From assembly GCA_905234995.1 (NCBI GenBank), contig CAJOJV010000003.1, positions 1-64,000 of the forward strand: DNA of 64,000 nucleotides, read 5' to 3'. The translations under genes were made by a program, and so were the position numbers. This document shows positions 29,529 through 40,201 of the stretch, piece after piece. This DNA is from an uncultured Eubacterium sp. (lineage in GTDB: Bacteria > Bacillota > Clostridia > Oscillospirales > Acutalibacteraceae). Position 1 is the first letter of the stretch; each line of letters starts with the position of its first letter. The notes beneath the pieces were generated by a model. That model was not told the origin of the DNA. It was given only the letters and a program-made list of their open reading frames with translations, and made no database searches.

Positions 29529-29951
29529 TTAATCAGCATTATTCTTTCTTTTATCTATATAGGACTGAAGAATTACCGAAGCAGAAACCGCGTCAACGTT
29601 TGCCTTACGTTTTTTGCCCTTAACGTTATTATCCGAAAGATAGCCATGAGCAATTACTGTTGTTAGCCTCTCATCCTGATAATCAACGGGAATATCGCAA
29701 AGCTCGCCGATTACAGCGCCGAGAGCTCGACATTCATCGCAGCGATAGCCATAGCTTCCGTCCATATTTCTCGGAAGCCCGATAACGATAAGCTCAGCCT
29801 TATTCTCCGCAGCTTTTTCGGCAATCAGCTTTGCAAGCTTTGGCTGATAGCTTTCCGCAATAACCTCAAGCGGAGAGGCAAGTATTTCATTTTTATCGCA
29901 TACGGCAAGCCCCGTTCTGGCATCACCGTAATCAACAGACAGAATTATCAT
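29529..29951 (-). CDS. ruvX: Holliday junction resolvase-like YqgF/RuvX
   Basis: ILSVDYGDARTGLAVCDKNEILASPLEVI; VIGLPRNMDGSYG; YQDERLTTVIA. Confidence 0.93.
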   Translation of the reverse strand: MIILSVDYGDARTGLAVCDKNEILASPLEVIAESYQPKLAKLIAEKAAENKAELIVIGLPRNMDGSYGYRCDECRALGAVIGELCDIPVDYQDERLTTVIAHGYLSDNNVKGKKRKANVDAVSASVILQSYIDKRKNNAD

Positions 29952-29993
29952 ATAAACCTCAAAAACGGCATCAAAATGATGCCGTTTAAATTT

Positions 29994-32411
29994 TTAGTTG
30001 CCCTCGGAATCAGATTGCTGAGCAGCCGCAGTTGTTGCAGCGGTTGTGCCTTCTGCCGAATCGGATTCGTCATCCTCTGCTTTTTCAGTAGTTGTGCCTG
30101 AATTTGAAGAGTAAGGCGGGAGATTATTCGGGTCATACCAGCCATAGCCGGCGCCGCTTGAAAACTTTGCAAGCAACCCGTTTGACGGATCATAAGCCTT
30201 TCTGACAATGCCGTCATAATCGGGGAAGGATTTTTCGTTAATGCCCTTTGCATCGTAAATCTCGCCCATAACGGTTTTCCAGATTGTGCCGGACGGATTA
30301 GGAGACAGACGATAAACGATTTCCTTGGGCTGATCATAACCATACCAAACGGCTGCAATATACTCGGGCGTTCCGCCGACGAACCAACGGTCCTTAGAAG
30401 CCGTGGTGGTACCGGTTTTGCCGTAGCACTGAATTGAGGAAAGTTTATAGGAGGTACCCGTGCCCTCAGTCATAACCGTCTGCAAAAGCTTATTCATTAT
30501 CCAAGCAGAGCTTTCGGAAAGAGCGTCCTCCCTCGTCGCCTCTGCATCGGTCTGAATAAGAACGTTACCGAGCGCATCCTCAATCTTATAATAGCAATAA
30601 GGATAATAATAATGACCGCCGTTTCCGAATGCAGCATAAGCCGCAGTCATATCAAGCACCGTTACGCCATAAGTCAGCGAGCCCGTTGCCATGGGAGCAT
30701 AATCGCAGTCTGCAACTGCGTCAAGAGTTGAAATATGGAATTTCTCAGTAATATAATCAAACGAATAATTAACGCCGATTTTATCAAGGGTTTGTGCCGA
30801 AATGGTATTCATTGAATTGGCAAGACCGCGCTGAACCGTTACGTTATTACCGGAATACTTACCGCCCTCGTTAGTCGGCCACGGCTTGCCGTTAACTGTT
30901 TTAAGCGGCTTATCGGGAGTCAGGGTTGACCAGTAAATATTGCAATTATCGTCATTAAGGCTCTTTTCAATTGCGGGACCGTATACGGAAAGAGGCTTAA
31001 TAGTTGAACCCGGCTGACGCTGGGACTGGAACGCTCTGTTAAGTGCAAGACCGCCGGGATACTCGCCTGCTCCGCCTACAAGACCGAGCACTCTGCCCTC
31101 ATAGTTCATAACGACCATCGCGCCCTGAACGGTTTCATCAGGCATACGCTTATAGTTTTCATAAACGTCCTCAAGTGCATTCTGAACGTCAACGTCAACA
31201 GCAGTATAGATTTTAAGACCGCCGCCGTAAAGCAGGTTTTTAGCCTTCTTTTCGGTGTAACCGAGCTTCTGCAAATCAGCAAGAACGGTTTTAATTACGT
31301 AGTCAACATAATATGAATCAATTACGTTTTCATTTGCGGAATCACCGGAATTGGTAATCTGGCTGCCCTGATAGTTTTCGCTGTTTGTGAAAACCATTTC
31401 ATAATCAACAGCCTCGTTATATTCCTCCTCGGTGATTTTACCCTGCTCATACATTTCCTTTAAAATCCAGAGCTGGCGGGTTCTGTTATTATCGGGATGG
31501 CGAAGCGGATTATACTTACTCGGATACTGCGTAATTGCCGCAATACAGGCGCACTCGGCTATATTCAGATTTGAAATATCCTTTCCGAAGTATTTTTCAG
31601 CAGCGGTTTTAACGCCGTAGCAGCCCTCGGAAAGATAAATCGTATTAAGGTAAGCCTCAACGATTTCATCCTTGGAATAATTCTTTTCAAGGTTTAAGGC
31701 TGAAATAATTTCGTTAAATTTACGAACGATTGTAACGTCGTTTTCATCAGTCAGGTTTTTAATAAGCTGCTGAGTGATAGTAGAACCGCCCTGGCCGTTA
31801 TTTGAGCGCTTTACGATAACGCCGATGGTTCGCGTCCAGTCAACGCCCTTATGCTTTTCAAAACGCTTGTCCTCAGTAGTGATGAAAGCGTCCTTCATAT
31901 ACGGGCTCATATCGTCAAGATTAACCCAGATTCGGTTTTCCTCGCCGTGAAGCCTCGTCATCTCAACGAGATTATTATCCTTATCGTAGCAATAGATAAA
32001 AGAGGTCTGGTTCTGCGAATACTTTTCATCGGTTAAGTTAAACACGGGATCGCCGTGAACCATACTGTAGCCGTAAATTGCGATTACGGAAAAGCAAACG
32101 ACTGCAACAACGGCGACTACCATAAGCGCGCCGATTATCACCCTTGCAAGCCTTGATGCAGGAGTGCTGATTTTTTTCTTTTTCTTTTTCTTGGCAGTCT
32201 GAACCGCCGCCTGCGGTTTTTCCTTTGGCGCGGGCTGCTTTCTTGTGCGAACGGCGGGCTTAGCGTCCTTATCCTTAAAGCCGTTTTCGCTGTATGCAGC
32301 AGGCTTGGAAGCTGCAGCCTCTTCCTGCTTTTTCTTGTCCTCGTTATAAACTCTGGCAGAATTATTCATAAAGGATTGCAATAAATCATCATAATCTTTT
32401 GCCACGTTCAT
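29994..32411 (-). CDS. Penicillin-binding protein 1A-type transglycosylase/transpeptidase
   Basis: ~805 aa; FITTEDKRFEKHKGVDWTRTIG and GGSTITQQLIKN (GT51); RQPGSTIKPLSVYGPAIE (SxxK); YGKTGTT (KTG). Confidence 0.93.
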   Translation of the reverse strand: MNVAKDYDDLLQSFMNNSARVYNEDKKKQEEAAASKPAAYSENGFKDKDAKPAVRTRKQPAPKEKPQAAVQTAKKKKKKKISTPASRLARVIIGALMVVAVVAVVCFSVIAIYGYSMVHGDPVFNLTDEKYSQNQTSFIYCYDKDNNLVEMTRLHGEENRIWVNLDDMSPYMKDAFITTEDKRFEKHKGVDWTRTIGVIVKRSNNGQGGSTITQQLIKNLTDENDVTIVRKFNEIISALNLEKNYSKDEIVEAYLNTIYLSEGCYGVKTAAEKYFGKDISNLNIAECACIAAITQYPSKYNPLRHPDNNRTRQLWILKEMYEQGKITEEEYNEAVDYEMVFTNSENYQGSQITNSGDSANENVIDSYYVDYVIKTVLADLQKLGYTEKKAKNLLYGGGLKIYTAVDVDVQNALEDVYENYKRMPDETVQGAMVVMNYEGRVLGLVGGAGEYPGGLALNRAFQSQRQPGSTIKPLSVYGPAIEKSLNDDNCNIYWSTLTPDKPLKTVNGKPWPTNEGGKYSGNNVTVQRGLANSMNTISAQTLDKIGVNYSFDYITEKFHISTLDAVADCDYAPMATGSLTYGVTVLDMTAAYAAFGNGGHYYYPYCYYKIEDALGNVLIQTDAEATREDALSESSAWIMNKLLQTVMTEGTGTSYKLSSIQCYGKTGTTTASKDRWFVGGTPEYIAAVWYGYDQPKEIVYRLSPNPSGTIWKTVMGEIYDAKGINEKSFPDYDGIVRKAYDPSNGLLAKFSSGAGYGWYDPNNLPPYSSNSGTTTEKAEDDESDSAEGTTAATTAAAQQSDSEGN

Positions 32412-32500
32412 ACCTCCCAAACAAGTTATTCGAGCATTAAAATGCTTTATTTAATAATTATACTATATATTTCCAAATAAATAAAGAATTATTTTCCAAA

Positions 32501-33367
32501 TTAATCAGCCTTGATTTTGCGATGCTTGCCGACCGGCACGATGCGCTTATTGATAGAAATGCTGTCATAGGTTTTTTTAACTCTTATAAACGCCCAGAAT
32601 TTCCTTTTACATTTTGGGCAGGAGCACACCATTTTAAAGGATTTGTTGATACATTCAACCTCGCCTATTATTTTGGCAGCGGTTAAGCAATTCGGGCAAT
32701 TAATCTGTTCCTTATAAACGTTATAGTATTCCGAAACAGGTTCTACGATGCAGAAGGGCTTAAACGCAAGCCTGCCGAAAAAGTCCTCGTCACACTCAGT
32801 AATATACTGCTGCATCAGCTTTACATCATAAAGCTTTTTAATGCACTTGGCAGTAACTATGCAATCCTCAAGCGCACGGTGAAGGTTTTCATCCTGAAAA
32901 TCAAGAGCAAGTATTTCGGCACAGTTTGCAAGGCTTATTTGTGAACCCTTTGGCACGTTCAGAAAAAACTGGCAATACTGCTGCGCATCCATATATCTTT
33001 TTATAAAATCAATATTGGTTGTGTGAAAAAACCTGCTGAAATTTGAAACGAGCACGTATAAATCGCTGTTTGACCAGCTCATAAATACCGTATCAGCCGA
33101 GCCTGCCCAGCGTGAAAAATCTCGGATTGCCTCCTCAAAAGGAATCCCCTGCTCCTTCATTTCGGCAATTGAAATATTGGTAAGCTCCTTAACCCTGCCG
33201 GAAAGCCTTCTTGAAAGCTGAGGCTTGATAAGCTGCTTAAAGCTATCCTCAACCGCAAACTGAGAATTGAGCTTAACCGCACCGATTTCGATTATTTCGT
33301 TCATACCCTTCTGAGTTTTATAATCATAAGCATTATTCCACTCAAAATCAAAAATAACGTAATTCAT
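32501..33367 (-). CDS. DEDDh-family 3'-5' exonuclease
   Basis: NYVIFDFEWNNAYD...IIEIGAVKLNSQF...NLHRALEDCIVTAKCIKKLYD; C-terminal zinc-ribbon-like CPNC...CSCPKC. Confidence 0.85.
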   Translation of the reverse strand: MNYVIFDFEWNNAYDYKTQKGMNEIIEIGAVKLNSQFAVEDSFKQLIKPQLSRRLSGRVKELTNISIAEMKEQGIPFEEAIRDFSRWAGSADTVFMSWSNSDLYVLVSNFSRFFHTTNIDFIKRYMDAQQYCQFFLNVPKGSQISLANCAEILALDFQDENLHRALEDCIVTAKCIKKLYDVKLMQQYITECDEDFFGRLAFKPFCIVEPVSEYYNVYKEQINCPNCLTAAKIIGEVECINKSFKMVCSCPKCKRKFWAFIRVKKTYDSISINKRIVPVGKHRKIKAD

Positions 33368-33375
33368 TTATTCTC

Positions 33376-33411
33376 CAAAAAAAATAACCTTGCATAACGC
33401 AAGGTTATTTA
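33376..33411 (-). terminator. intrinsic terminator after secG
   Basis: Minus strand aaataaccttgcgttatgcaaggttatttttttt. Confidence 0.8.
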
Positions 33412-33415
33412 ATCA

Positions 33416-33667
33416 TTAACCGATAAACAGGAAAATCAGGAATGCCGCAAGAACAACGGCGAAGAAACCGATTATGAGCCACTTCGTTAATTTTTCAAGC
33501 TTAGCCTCAATCGTTCTGCCCTTTGATTTTCCGAGGAAGGTTTCAGCACCGCCTGCAATGGCGCCCGAAAGGTTCTGCGAACGGCCCTCCTGCAACAATA
33601 CAACTGCAACAATGATTATTGATGCAATAATTAAAACTGCACCGAAAAGATAATGATACCAAAGCAT
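33416..33667 (-). CDS. secG: Preprotein translocase subunit SecG
   Basis: 83 aa; two TM helices; VVLLQEGRSQNLSGAIAGGAETFLGKSKGRT. Confidence 0.93.
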   Translation of the reverse strand: MLWYHYLFGAVLIIASIIIVAVVLLQEGRSQNLSGAIAGGAETFLGKSKGRTIEAKLEKLTKWLIIGFFAVVLAAFLIFLFIG

Positions 33668-33813
33668 CTTGTAATTCCTCCGTACTTATTCTTTTTAATC
33701 TTATAGATTATAGCACTAAAGGATTATAGCACACAAATTTTTATAATGCAAGAGTTTTTTATCTTTTACGGGCTATTTTTGCGTTAGTATTAGTTTTATT
33801 CAGTTTTAAGCAA

Positions 33814-36060
33814 TCAGAAGGTTATCTGTTCGCCCACGTCGCCTGCGCTCGGTAAAGCGCCCTGCGCAGGGAAATTCTTGGGACGGAAACGCCAAGCCTT
33901 TTCAAACTCGCCCTCCTGATAAATGTGAACGGATTCAACCTTATCCGATTTTTTCTTAAGCGTCATAATATTAACGCCCTGTGTGTTCTTGGTTGTTTTT
34001 GAAAGAACGACCGCCGTATTGATCAACAGCTTTCTCGAATTATTAGCGCAAAGCACGATATCGGTATCCTCAGGCAGATAGAGAGCAGCCGCAAGCGGAT
34101 ACTTTTCGCAATATGCGTTTATCAGTTTTTTACGGTTGGTTTTCGTTTCATAAGCGGAGATATCAACCTTTGCAAGCTTTCCGTTTTCAAAAACAAAAAT
34201 CATATAACCCTTATATTCGCTGACAACGGCAACGTAAGCAACCTCTTCGCCCTCCTCCATATCAAGCTTTGAGGGGAGATATTCGCCGAGAACGGACGCC
34301 TTAGTGTCGTTAAAATCATCGACTTTGGCTTTATAAACCTGATGCTTTGTGGTGAAAACGAGAAGCTCGTCCTTATTTGAGCACTCGGCTTCCTCAAGGA
34401 TGACGTCGCCCTCTTTAACCTTTTGCTCGCCGCTCATACGCAGATTTGCGGTTTTAATCTTTTTAAGATAACCGCCCTGAGAAATAAAGAGAGTAACCGG
34501 GTAATCCTCAACAACAACCAGGGGTTCAGAATAATCCTCAGTGGTTTCAAAAATAATCTCGGATTTTCTGCCCGCGTCGTATTTCTTGATTACCTCTTCA
34601 AGCTCTTTGATGATAATCGTTTTCTTTCTGCGATCGCTTGCAAGGATTTGCTCCAGATCGGCAATTTCGTTTTCAAGGCTTTCAATCTCATTAATGCGCT
34701 TTAAGATATATTCCCTGTTGAGATGGCGCAGCTTGATTTCGGCAACGTACTCAGCCTGAGTTTCATCAATACCGAAGCCAATCATAAGATTCGGCACAAC
34801 GTCTGACTCAGACTCGGTTTCACGAACGATTTTAATCGCCTTGTCAATATCAAGCAAAATCTTTGAAAGACCTTTTAAAAGATGAAGCTGCTTCTTTTTT
34901 TTATTGAGGCTGAAGCTTACGCGCCTTGAAATGCAGTTAAGGCGGAAGCGCACCCACTCGTTAAGGATTTCTTTAACGCCCCTTACGCCGGGCTTACCGT
35001 CAATAAGCACGTTAAAGTTACAGGAGAAGCTGTCCTCAAGCGGGGTCATCTTATAAAGCTTGGTCATCAGCTTATCGGGATCAATTCCTCTTTTAAGGTC
35101 AATCGTAATTCTGAGGCCGTTTAAATCGGTTTCATCCCTGATATCCGAAATTTCCTTAACCTTATTGGTTTTAACAAGCTCAATAATCTTGTCAATTATC
35201 GCCTCTGAGGTGGTGGTTGGCGGGATTTCCGTTATATCGATGCAGTTATAAGATTTATCATAAGCGTATTTTGAACGCACCTTGACCGAGCCTCTGCCGG
35301 TTTCATAAATCTTTTCAAGCTCTGCCTTATCGTAAATAATATATCCGCCGCCTACAAAATCGGGAGCAATAAGCGTGTCCGAAATAACGTGCTCCTTATT
35401 TTTCATAAGGGCAATAGTGGTTTCGCAAAGCTCTTTGAGATTAAAGGAAGCGATTGAGGATGCCATACCCGCGGCAATACCCGTCGTAACGTTCGCAAGA
35501 ATGGTCGGGAAAGTTACGGGAAGCAGTCGCGGCTCCTTCATAGTATTATCGTAATTATCTACGAAATCAACCGTATCCTTATCAATATCGTCAAAAAGCT
35601 CCTTGCAGATAGGCGCAAGCTTCGCCTCAGTGTAACGTGAGGCGGCGTACATCATATTACGGGAATATGCCTTACCGAAGTTACCCTTTGATTCAACGTA
35701 AGGATAAAGCAGGCTTTCATTGCCCTTTGAAAGGCGCACCATAGTTTCATAAATAGAAGCGTCGCCGTGGGGGTTAAGCTGCATCGTTCTGCCGACGATA
35801 TTTGCGCTCTTAATCGTGCCGCCCTTGAGAAGCCCCATATTATACATAGTATATAGCAGCTTCCTGTGAGAGGGCTTAAGTCCGTCAATCTCGGGAATTG
35901 CACGGGAAAGAATAACGCTCATCGCATAGGGCATAAAGTTTGACTTCAGGGTTTCAACGATACGCTCGTCGGTTATCGTGCCGGCACCCTGAATATGAAC
36001 GTTATCCGCAAGCGCGTTTTTATTAGTATTCTCAGGAGCAGTTCTTTTTTTCTTTGCCAT
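33814..36060 (-). CDS. Type IIA DNA topoisomerase subunit A (GyrA/ParC family)
   Basis: 748 aa; SNFMPYAMSVILSRAIPEIDGLKPSHRKLLYTMYNMGL; MQLNPHGDASIYETMVRLSKGN. Confidence 0.9.
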   Translation of the reverse strand: MAKKKRTAPENTNKNALADNVHIQGAGTITDERIVETLKSNFMPYAMSVILSRAIPEIDGLKPSHRKLLYTMYNMGLLKGGTIKSANIVGRTMQLNPHGDASIYETMVRLSKGNESLLYPYVESKGNFGKAYSRNMMYAASRYTEAKLAPICKELFDDIDKDTVDFVDNYDNTMKEPRLLPVTFPTILANVTTGIAAGMASSIASFNLKELCETTIALMKNKEHVISDTLIAPDFVGGGYIIYDKAELEKIYETGRGSVKVRSKYAYDKSYNCIDITEIPPTTTSEAIIDKIIELVKTNKVKEISDIRDETDLNGLRITIDLKRGIDPDKLMTKLYKMTPLEDSFSCNFNVLIDGKPGVRGVKEILNEWVRFRLNCISRRVSFSLNKKKKQLHLLKGLSKILLDIDKAIKIVRETESESDVVPNLMIGFGIDETQAEYVAEIKLRHLNREYILKRINEIESLENEIADLEQILASDRRKKTIIIKELEEVIKKYDAGRKSEIIFETTEDYSEPLVVVEDYPVTLFISQGGYLKKIKTANLRMSGEQKVKEGDVILEEAECSNKDELLVFTTKHQVYKAKVDDFNDTKASVLGEYLPSKLDMEEGEEVAYVAVVSEYKGYMIFVFENGKLAKVDISAYETKTNRKKLINAYCEKYPLAAALYLPEDTDIVLCANNSRKLLINTAVVLSKTTKNTQGVNIMTLKKKSDKVESVHIYQEGEFEKAWRFRPKNFPAQGALPSAGDVGEQITF

Positions 36061-36074
36061 ATTGAAACCCTCCC

Positions 36075-38054
36075 TTAAGATACGTCTGCGGCATCAAGAT
36101 ACAGATAGCCGAAATTTGAAATATAGTCTTTTCTGCCCTCAAGGTCATCGCCGAGGAGCAAATCAAAAATCATTGAGGTTTCCTCCGCATCATCGGGAGT
36201 AACCTTGATAAGGCGCCTCGTTGCGGGATTCATAGTGGTGAGGCTCATCATATCAGCCTCATTTTCACCAAGTCCCTTTGAGCGCTGAACGGTGTATTTC
36301 TGATTACCGATTTCAGCTTTAATATCATCCATTTCCTTTTCGTTATACGCGAAATAGGTCTGGTCCTTGCAGGTTACCTCATAAAGCGGAGATTCGGCAA
36401 TATAAACCTTGCCCGCCTCTATAAGCTTTGGCATAAGGCGATAAATCATTGTCAAAATCAGAGTTCTGATATGGAAGCCGTCAACGTCCGCATCGGTACA
36501 AATCATAATTTTATTCCAGCGAAGCGCATCCATATCAAACATCGAAACATCCTTCGCCGCCTTGCTTTTAACCTCAACGCCGCAACCGAGCACCTTAATC
36601 AAATCAGTGATAATATCGCTCTTAAAAATCTTATCGTAATCGGATTTGAGGCAATTAAGGATTTTACCGCGTACGGGCATAATCGCCTGGAAATTAGCGT
36701 CCCTCGCCTGCTTGCAGGCACCGAGCGCGGAATCACCCTCAACGATAAAGATTTCCCTTTCGTTAACGTCCTTTGAACGGCAGTCAACAAATTTCTGGAT
36801 ACGGTTGGTCATATCCATCTTAGTCTGCAGAGTCGTTTTAAGCGTTTTCCTTGTGTTCTCAGCCTTAACGCGGCTTCTCATATTAATGAGAACCTGCTCC
36901 GCAATTTTCTCCGCATCCATCTTATTTTCAATGAAATAAACCTCAAGCTGCTTGCGGAAGAAATCAGTCATTGCATCCTGAATAAACTTATTCGTGATGG
37001 ATTTCTTGGTCTGATTTTCATAAGAGGTCTGCGTTGAAAATGAGGAAACGACGAAGATGATAATATCCTCAACATCCTGAATATTAATCGTTGAATCCGT
37101 TTTGTTATACTTATTATTTGCTTTCAGATAAGCGTTAATCTGATTAACAAAAGCGCTCTTAAAAGCCTTATCGGGAGCACCGCCGTGCTCAAGAAAGCTT
37201 GAATTATGATAGTATTCCTTACGCTGCGCCTTTAAGGAGAAACAAAGCGCCGCCTTGATTTTCAGCTTATAATCGTTTAAATCCTCACGGTCCCTGCCCT
37301 TACGGTCACATTCCCAGTATTGCGGTGTCGTAATAGCAGTTTCGCCTGCAATTTCGGCAACGTAATCCTTAATGCCGTTCTGATAGCAGAACTCTGTAGT
37401 TTCAAAACGTGAGCCAACCTGATTTTTGAAAATAAAGGTTATGCCGTCGTTAACAACAGCCTGTCTTTTCATAGTATCAAGATAATATGAAACGGGAATG
37501 TTAATATCCGTGAAAACGTCCAAATCGGGCTTCCAGCGAATTCTCGTGCCCGTATCGCGCTTTTCATACTTTTCGGTTTTAAGTCCGCCCTTGTTAATTC
37601 CCTTTTCAAAGTGGAGCTTATAGCAATTACCGTCACGGTGAATTTCCGCATCCATATACTCCGAAGCAAACTGAGTTGCACAAAGACCGAGACCGTTTAA
37701 ACCGAGAGAATATGAATAGTTAGCATCTCCGTTATTATCGTATTTACCGCCCGCATAAAGAGTGCAGAAAAGGAGCTTCCAGTTATACTCCTCCTCAGCT
37801 TTATTATACTCAACGGGTATACCTGCGCCGAAATCCTGAACCTCAACGGAGCCGTCCTCAAAGCGGGTAACAACAATTTTATTTCCCCTGCCCTCGCGCG
37901 CCTCGTCAATTGAGTTACTCATTATTTCAAAAATTGAATGCTGGCAGCCCTCTATACCGTCAGAGCCGAAAATAACCGCAGGGCGTAATCTGACCTGGTC
38001 GGCGCCCTTCAACGCTTTAATACTTTCGTTTCCGTATTCCTTTGCTTTTGCCAT
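36075..38054 (-). CDS. Type IIA DNA topoisomerase subunit B (GyrB/ParE family)
   Basis: MSNSIDEAREGRGNKI GHKL ATPase; EREIFIVEGDSALGACKQARD TOPRIM; CTDADVDGFHIRTL. Confidence 0.9.
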   Translation of the reverse strand: MAKAKEYGNESIKALKGADQVRLRPAVIFGSDGIEGCQHSIFEIMSNSIDEAREGRGNKIVVTRFEDGSVEVQDFGAGIPVEYNKAEEEYNWKLLFCTLYAGGKYDNNGDANYSYSLGLNGLGLCATQFASEYMDAEIHRDGNCYKLHFEKGINKGGLKTEKYEKRDTGTRIRWKPDLDVFTDINIPVSYYLDTMKRQAVVNDGITFIFKNQVGSRFETTEFCYQNGIKDYVAEIAGETAITTPQYWECDRKGRDREDLNDYKLKIKAALCFSLKAQRKEYYHNSSFLEHGGAPDKAFKSAFVNQINAYLKANNKYNKTDSTINIQDVEDIIIFVVSSFSTQTSYENQTKKSITNKFIQDAMTDFFRKQLEVYFIENKMDAEKIAEQVLINMRSRVKAENTRKTLKTTLQTKMDMTNRIQKFVDCRSKDVNEREIFIVEGDSALGACKQARDANFQAIMPVRGKILNCLKSDYDKIFKSDIITDLIKVLGCGVEVKSKAAKDVSMFDMDALRWNKIMICTDADVDGFHIRTLILTMIYRLMPKLIEAGKVYIAESPLYEVTCKDQTYFAYNEKEMDDIKAEIGNQKYTVQRSKGLGENEADMMSLTTMNPATRRLIKVTPDDAEETSMIFDLLLGDDLEGRKDYISNFGYLYLDAADVS

Positions 38055-38224
38055 TTCAGCCTCCAAATAAAAAATGCTTTAATTATTAATAAGCATATCA
38101 ACTCACATTACAAATTACTATTATACAAGATATTGTATTTTTGTCAAGAATTTTCCTATATTATTACAATATAGGGCAAATATGCGACAAAAAAGGCACA
38201 GATAAAGCTCTGCGCCCTAATGCT

Positions 38225-40201
38225 TTATTCAGTTGTATCAACTTCACTTTGATTGTCTTCTGCGTTTTCTGCTTCGTCAGAAATTTCTTGTTCTGATTCA
38301 ACAGCTTCAGTTTCCCCGGAAGCCTCCTCAGAAGCCTCCTCGGGTTCGTCAAGCTTGCCGTTTTCCATAAGCGATTTAAACTCATCGCCCGTGAGCTTTT
38401 CCTTTTCAATAAGCGTTTCTGCAACAAGCTCAAGCTTATCAAAATGCTCCTTAAGGATTTCAACGGTTTTATCGTAAGCCTCGCGCATTAAGCGTTCAAT
38501 TTCAGCGTCAATTCTTGACGAGGTGCGTTCGCTGTAATTAACAACGTGCCCGTAATCCCTGCCGAGGAAAACCTCACCGCTGTCGTTATCAAATACTACG
38601 GGACCGATTTCATCGCTCATACCGTATCTTGCAACCATATCGCGGCAAATCTGAGTTGCTCTCTGCAAATCATTTGAAGCGCCGGTTGAAATATCATTAA
38701 GCGCAAGCGCCTCTGCAACACGACCGCCGAGAAGCGAGATAATGAATTCCAGCATATCCTGACGGGAGGTATAATTCTCCTCCTGAGGCTGATAAGCGGT
38801 ATAGCCGCCTGCACCGAGACCGCGAGGAATAATAGATATTTCCTTAACGGGATCGTGAGTTTCAAGATAATATGAAACTACTGCGTGTCCGGACTCGTGA
38901 TAAGCGGTGAGCTTCTTAGCTTTCTCGGAATACTTATGGGATTTCTTTTCGGTGCCGAGCTCAACGCGTGCTGCAGCGTCCGTCATTTCCGCCATAGTTA
39001 TTGCTTTCTTATGACGTCTTGCCGCAAGCAGAGCCGCCTCGTTAAGCAGGTTTTCCAAGTCAGCGCCCGTATAGCCCATAGCGCTTTTTGCAACGTCCTT
39101 AAGATTAACGTCGGGAGCAAGGGGCTTATTCTTTGCATGAACGCGGAGGATATCCTCCCTGCCCTGCGCATCGGGTCTGTTAACGGTTATCTGCCTGTCA
39201 AATCTGCCGGGACGGAGAAGCGCGGGGTCAAGCACGTCAGGGCGGTTAGTTGCCGCAATAACGATTACGCCGCTGTTGGTGCCGAAGCCGTCCATTTCAA
39301 CAAGAAGCTGATTAAGGGTCTGCTCACGCTCGTCGTTACCGCCGCCCGTGCCTGCACCTCTGTGCCTGCCGACCGCGTCAATTTCATCAATGAAAACGAT
39401 TGCGGGAGCCTTTTTCATTGCCTGCTGGAACAAATCGCGAACGCGGCTTGCGCCTACGCCGACGTACATTTCAACAAAATCAGAGCCCGAAATGGAAAGG
39501 AAGGGTGCGCCCGCCTCGCCGGCAACAGCCTTTGCAAGCAGGGTTTTACCCGTTCCCGGAGGGCCAACGAGAAGCACGCCCTTCGGAATTCGTGCGCCAA
39601 GCTCAGTAAACTTGTTCGGATCCTTAAGGAAATCAACAAGCTCCTCAAGCTCCGCCTTTTCCTCGTCGCAGCCGGCAACGTCCTCAAAGGTTTTCTTATT
39701 ATCATCAGTTAAGGATTTAGTTCTGACCTTACCGAAGCCGAGGGTTCTGCTTGTGTCATTGGAAATAGCGCCGCTCATTCTTCTCATAAAGTAAATGAGA
39801 ATGAAGGCGCCGAGCGCAAGGCTCAGTACTGACGGAAGCAGACTGTAAACCCAGCTTCTTGAGCTGCTTTTTTTATAATTATAGGTTATTTTGTTATCGG
39901 GATGCTCGTCGTTATATTCATTAACGCTGTCCCTGATATCGTCAAGGAAATACGTAACGCTCGGCACGCTGTAATTATGGACGGTTTCGCTGTCGTCAAA
40001 GGTTTTATAAGTAAGCGCTCCGGAAGTTAAATCAAGCTCAAAACTTTGCACCTTATCCTCTTTGAAAAGAGCAACTACGTCACTGTAAACGGCGTCGGAC
40101 TTATTTTGCGACTGACCGAAATACAGAGCCATAACAATCAGCAAGCCTATAAACAGAATATAGAAAATCGCCGATTTCCAATTTTTTGAAAAATTCTTCA
40201 T
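38225..40201 (-). CDS. ftsH: ATP-dependent zinc metalloprotease FtsH
   Basis: [27 protein letters not shown] region; [14 protein letters not shown]; two N-terminal TMs. Confidence 0.97.
   Translation of the reverse strand: MKNFSKNWKSAIFYILFIGLLIVMALYFGQSQNKSDAVYSDVVALFKEDKVQSFELDLTSGALTYKTFDDSETVHNYSVPSVTYFLDDIRDSVNEYNDEHPDNKITYNYKKSSSRSWVYSLLPSVLSLALGAFILIYFMRRMSGAISNDTSRTLGFGKVRTKSLTDDNKKTFEDVAGCDEEKAELEELVDFLKDPNKFTELGARIPKGVLLVGPPGTGKTLLAKAVAGEAGAPFLSISGSDFVEMYVGVGASRVRDLFQQAMKKAPAIVFIDEIDAVGRHRGAGTGGGNDEREQTLNQLLVEMDGFGTNSGVIVIAATNRPDVLDPALLRPGRFDRQITVNRPDAQGREDILRVHAKNKPLAPDVNLKDVAKSAMGYTGADLENLLNEAALLAARRHKKAITMAEMTDAAARVELGTEKKSHKYSEKAKKLTAYHESGHAVVSYYLETHDPVKEISIIPRGLGAGGYTAYQPQEENYTSRQDMLEFIISLLGGRVAEALALNDISTGASNDLQRATQICRDMVARYGMSDEIGPVVFDNDSGEVFLGRDYGHVVNYSERTSSRIDAEIERLMREAYDKTVEILKEHFDKLELVAETLIEKEKLTGDEFKSLMENGKLDEPEEASEEASGETEAVESEQEISDEAENAEDNQSEVDTTE

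Noticed and set aside
38885-39712. 275-aa plus-strand ORF antisense to ftsH
   Set aside because: Frame-shadow of a strongly conserved gene; Cys/Arg-rich low-plausibility translation with no recognisable motif.
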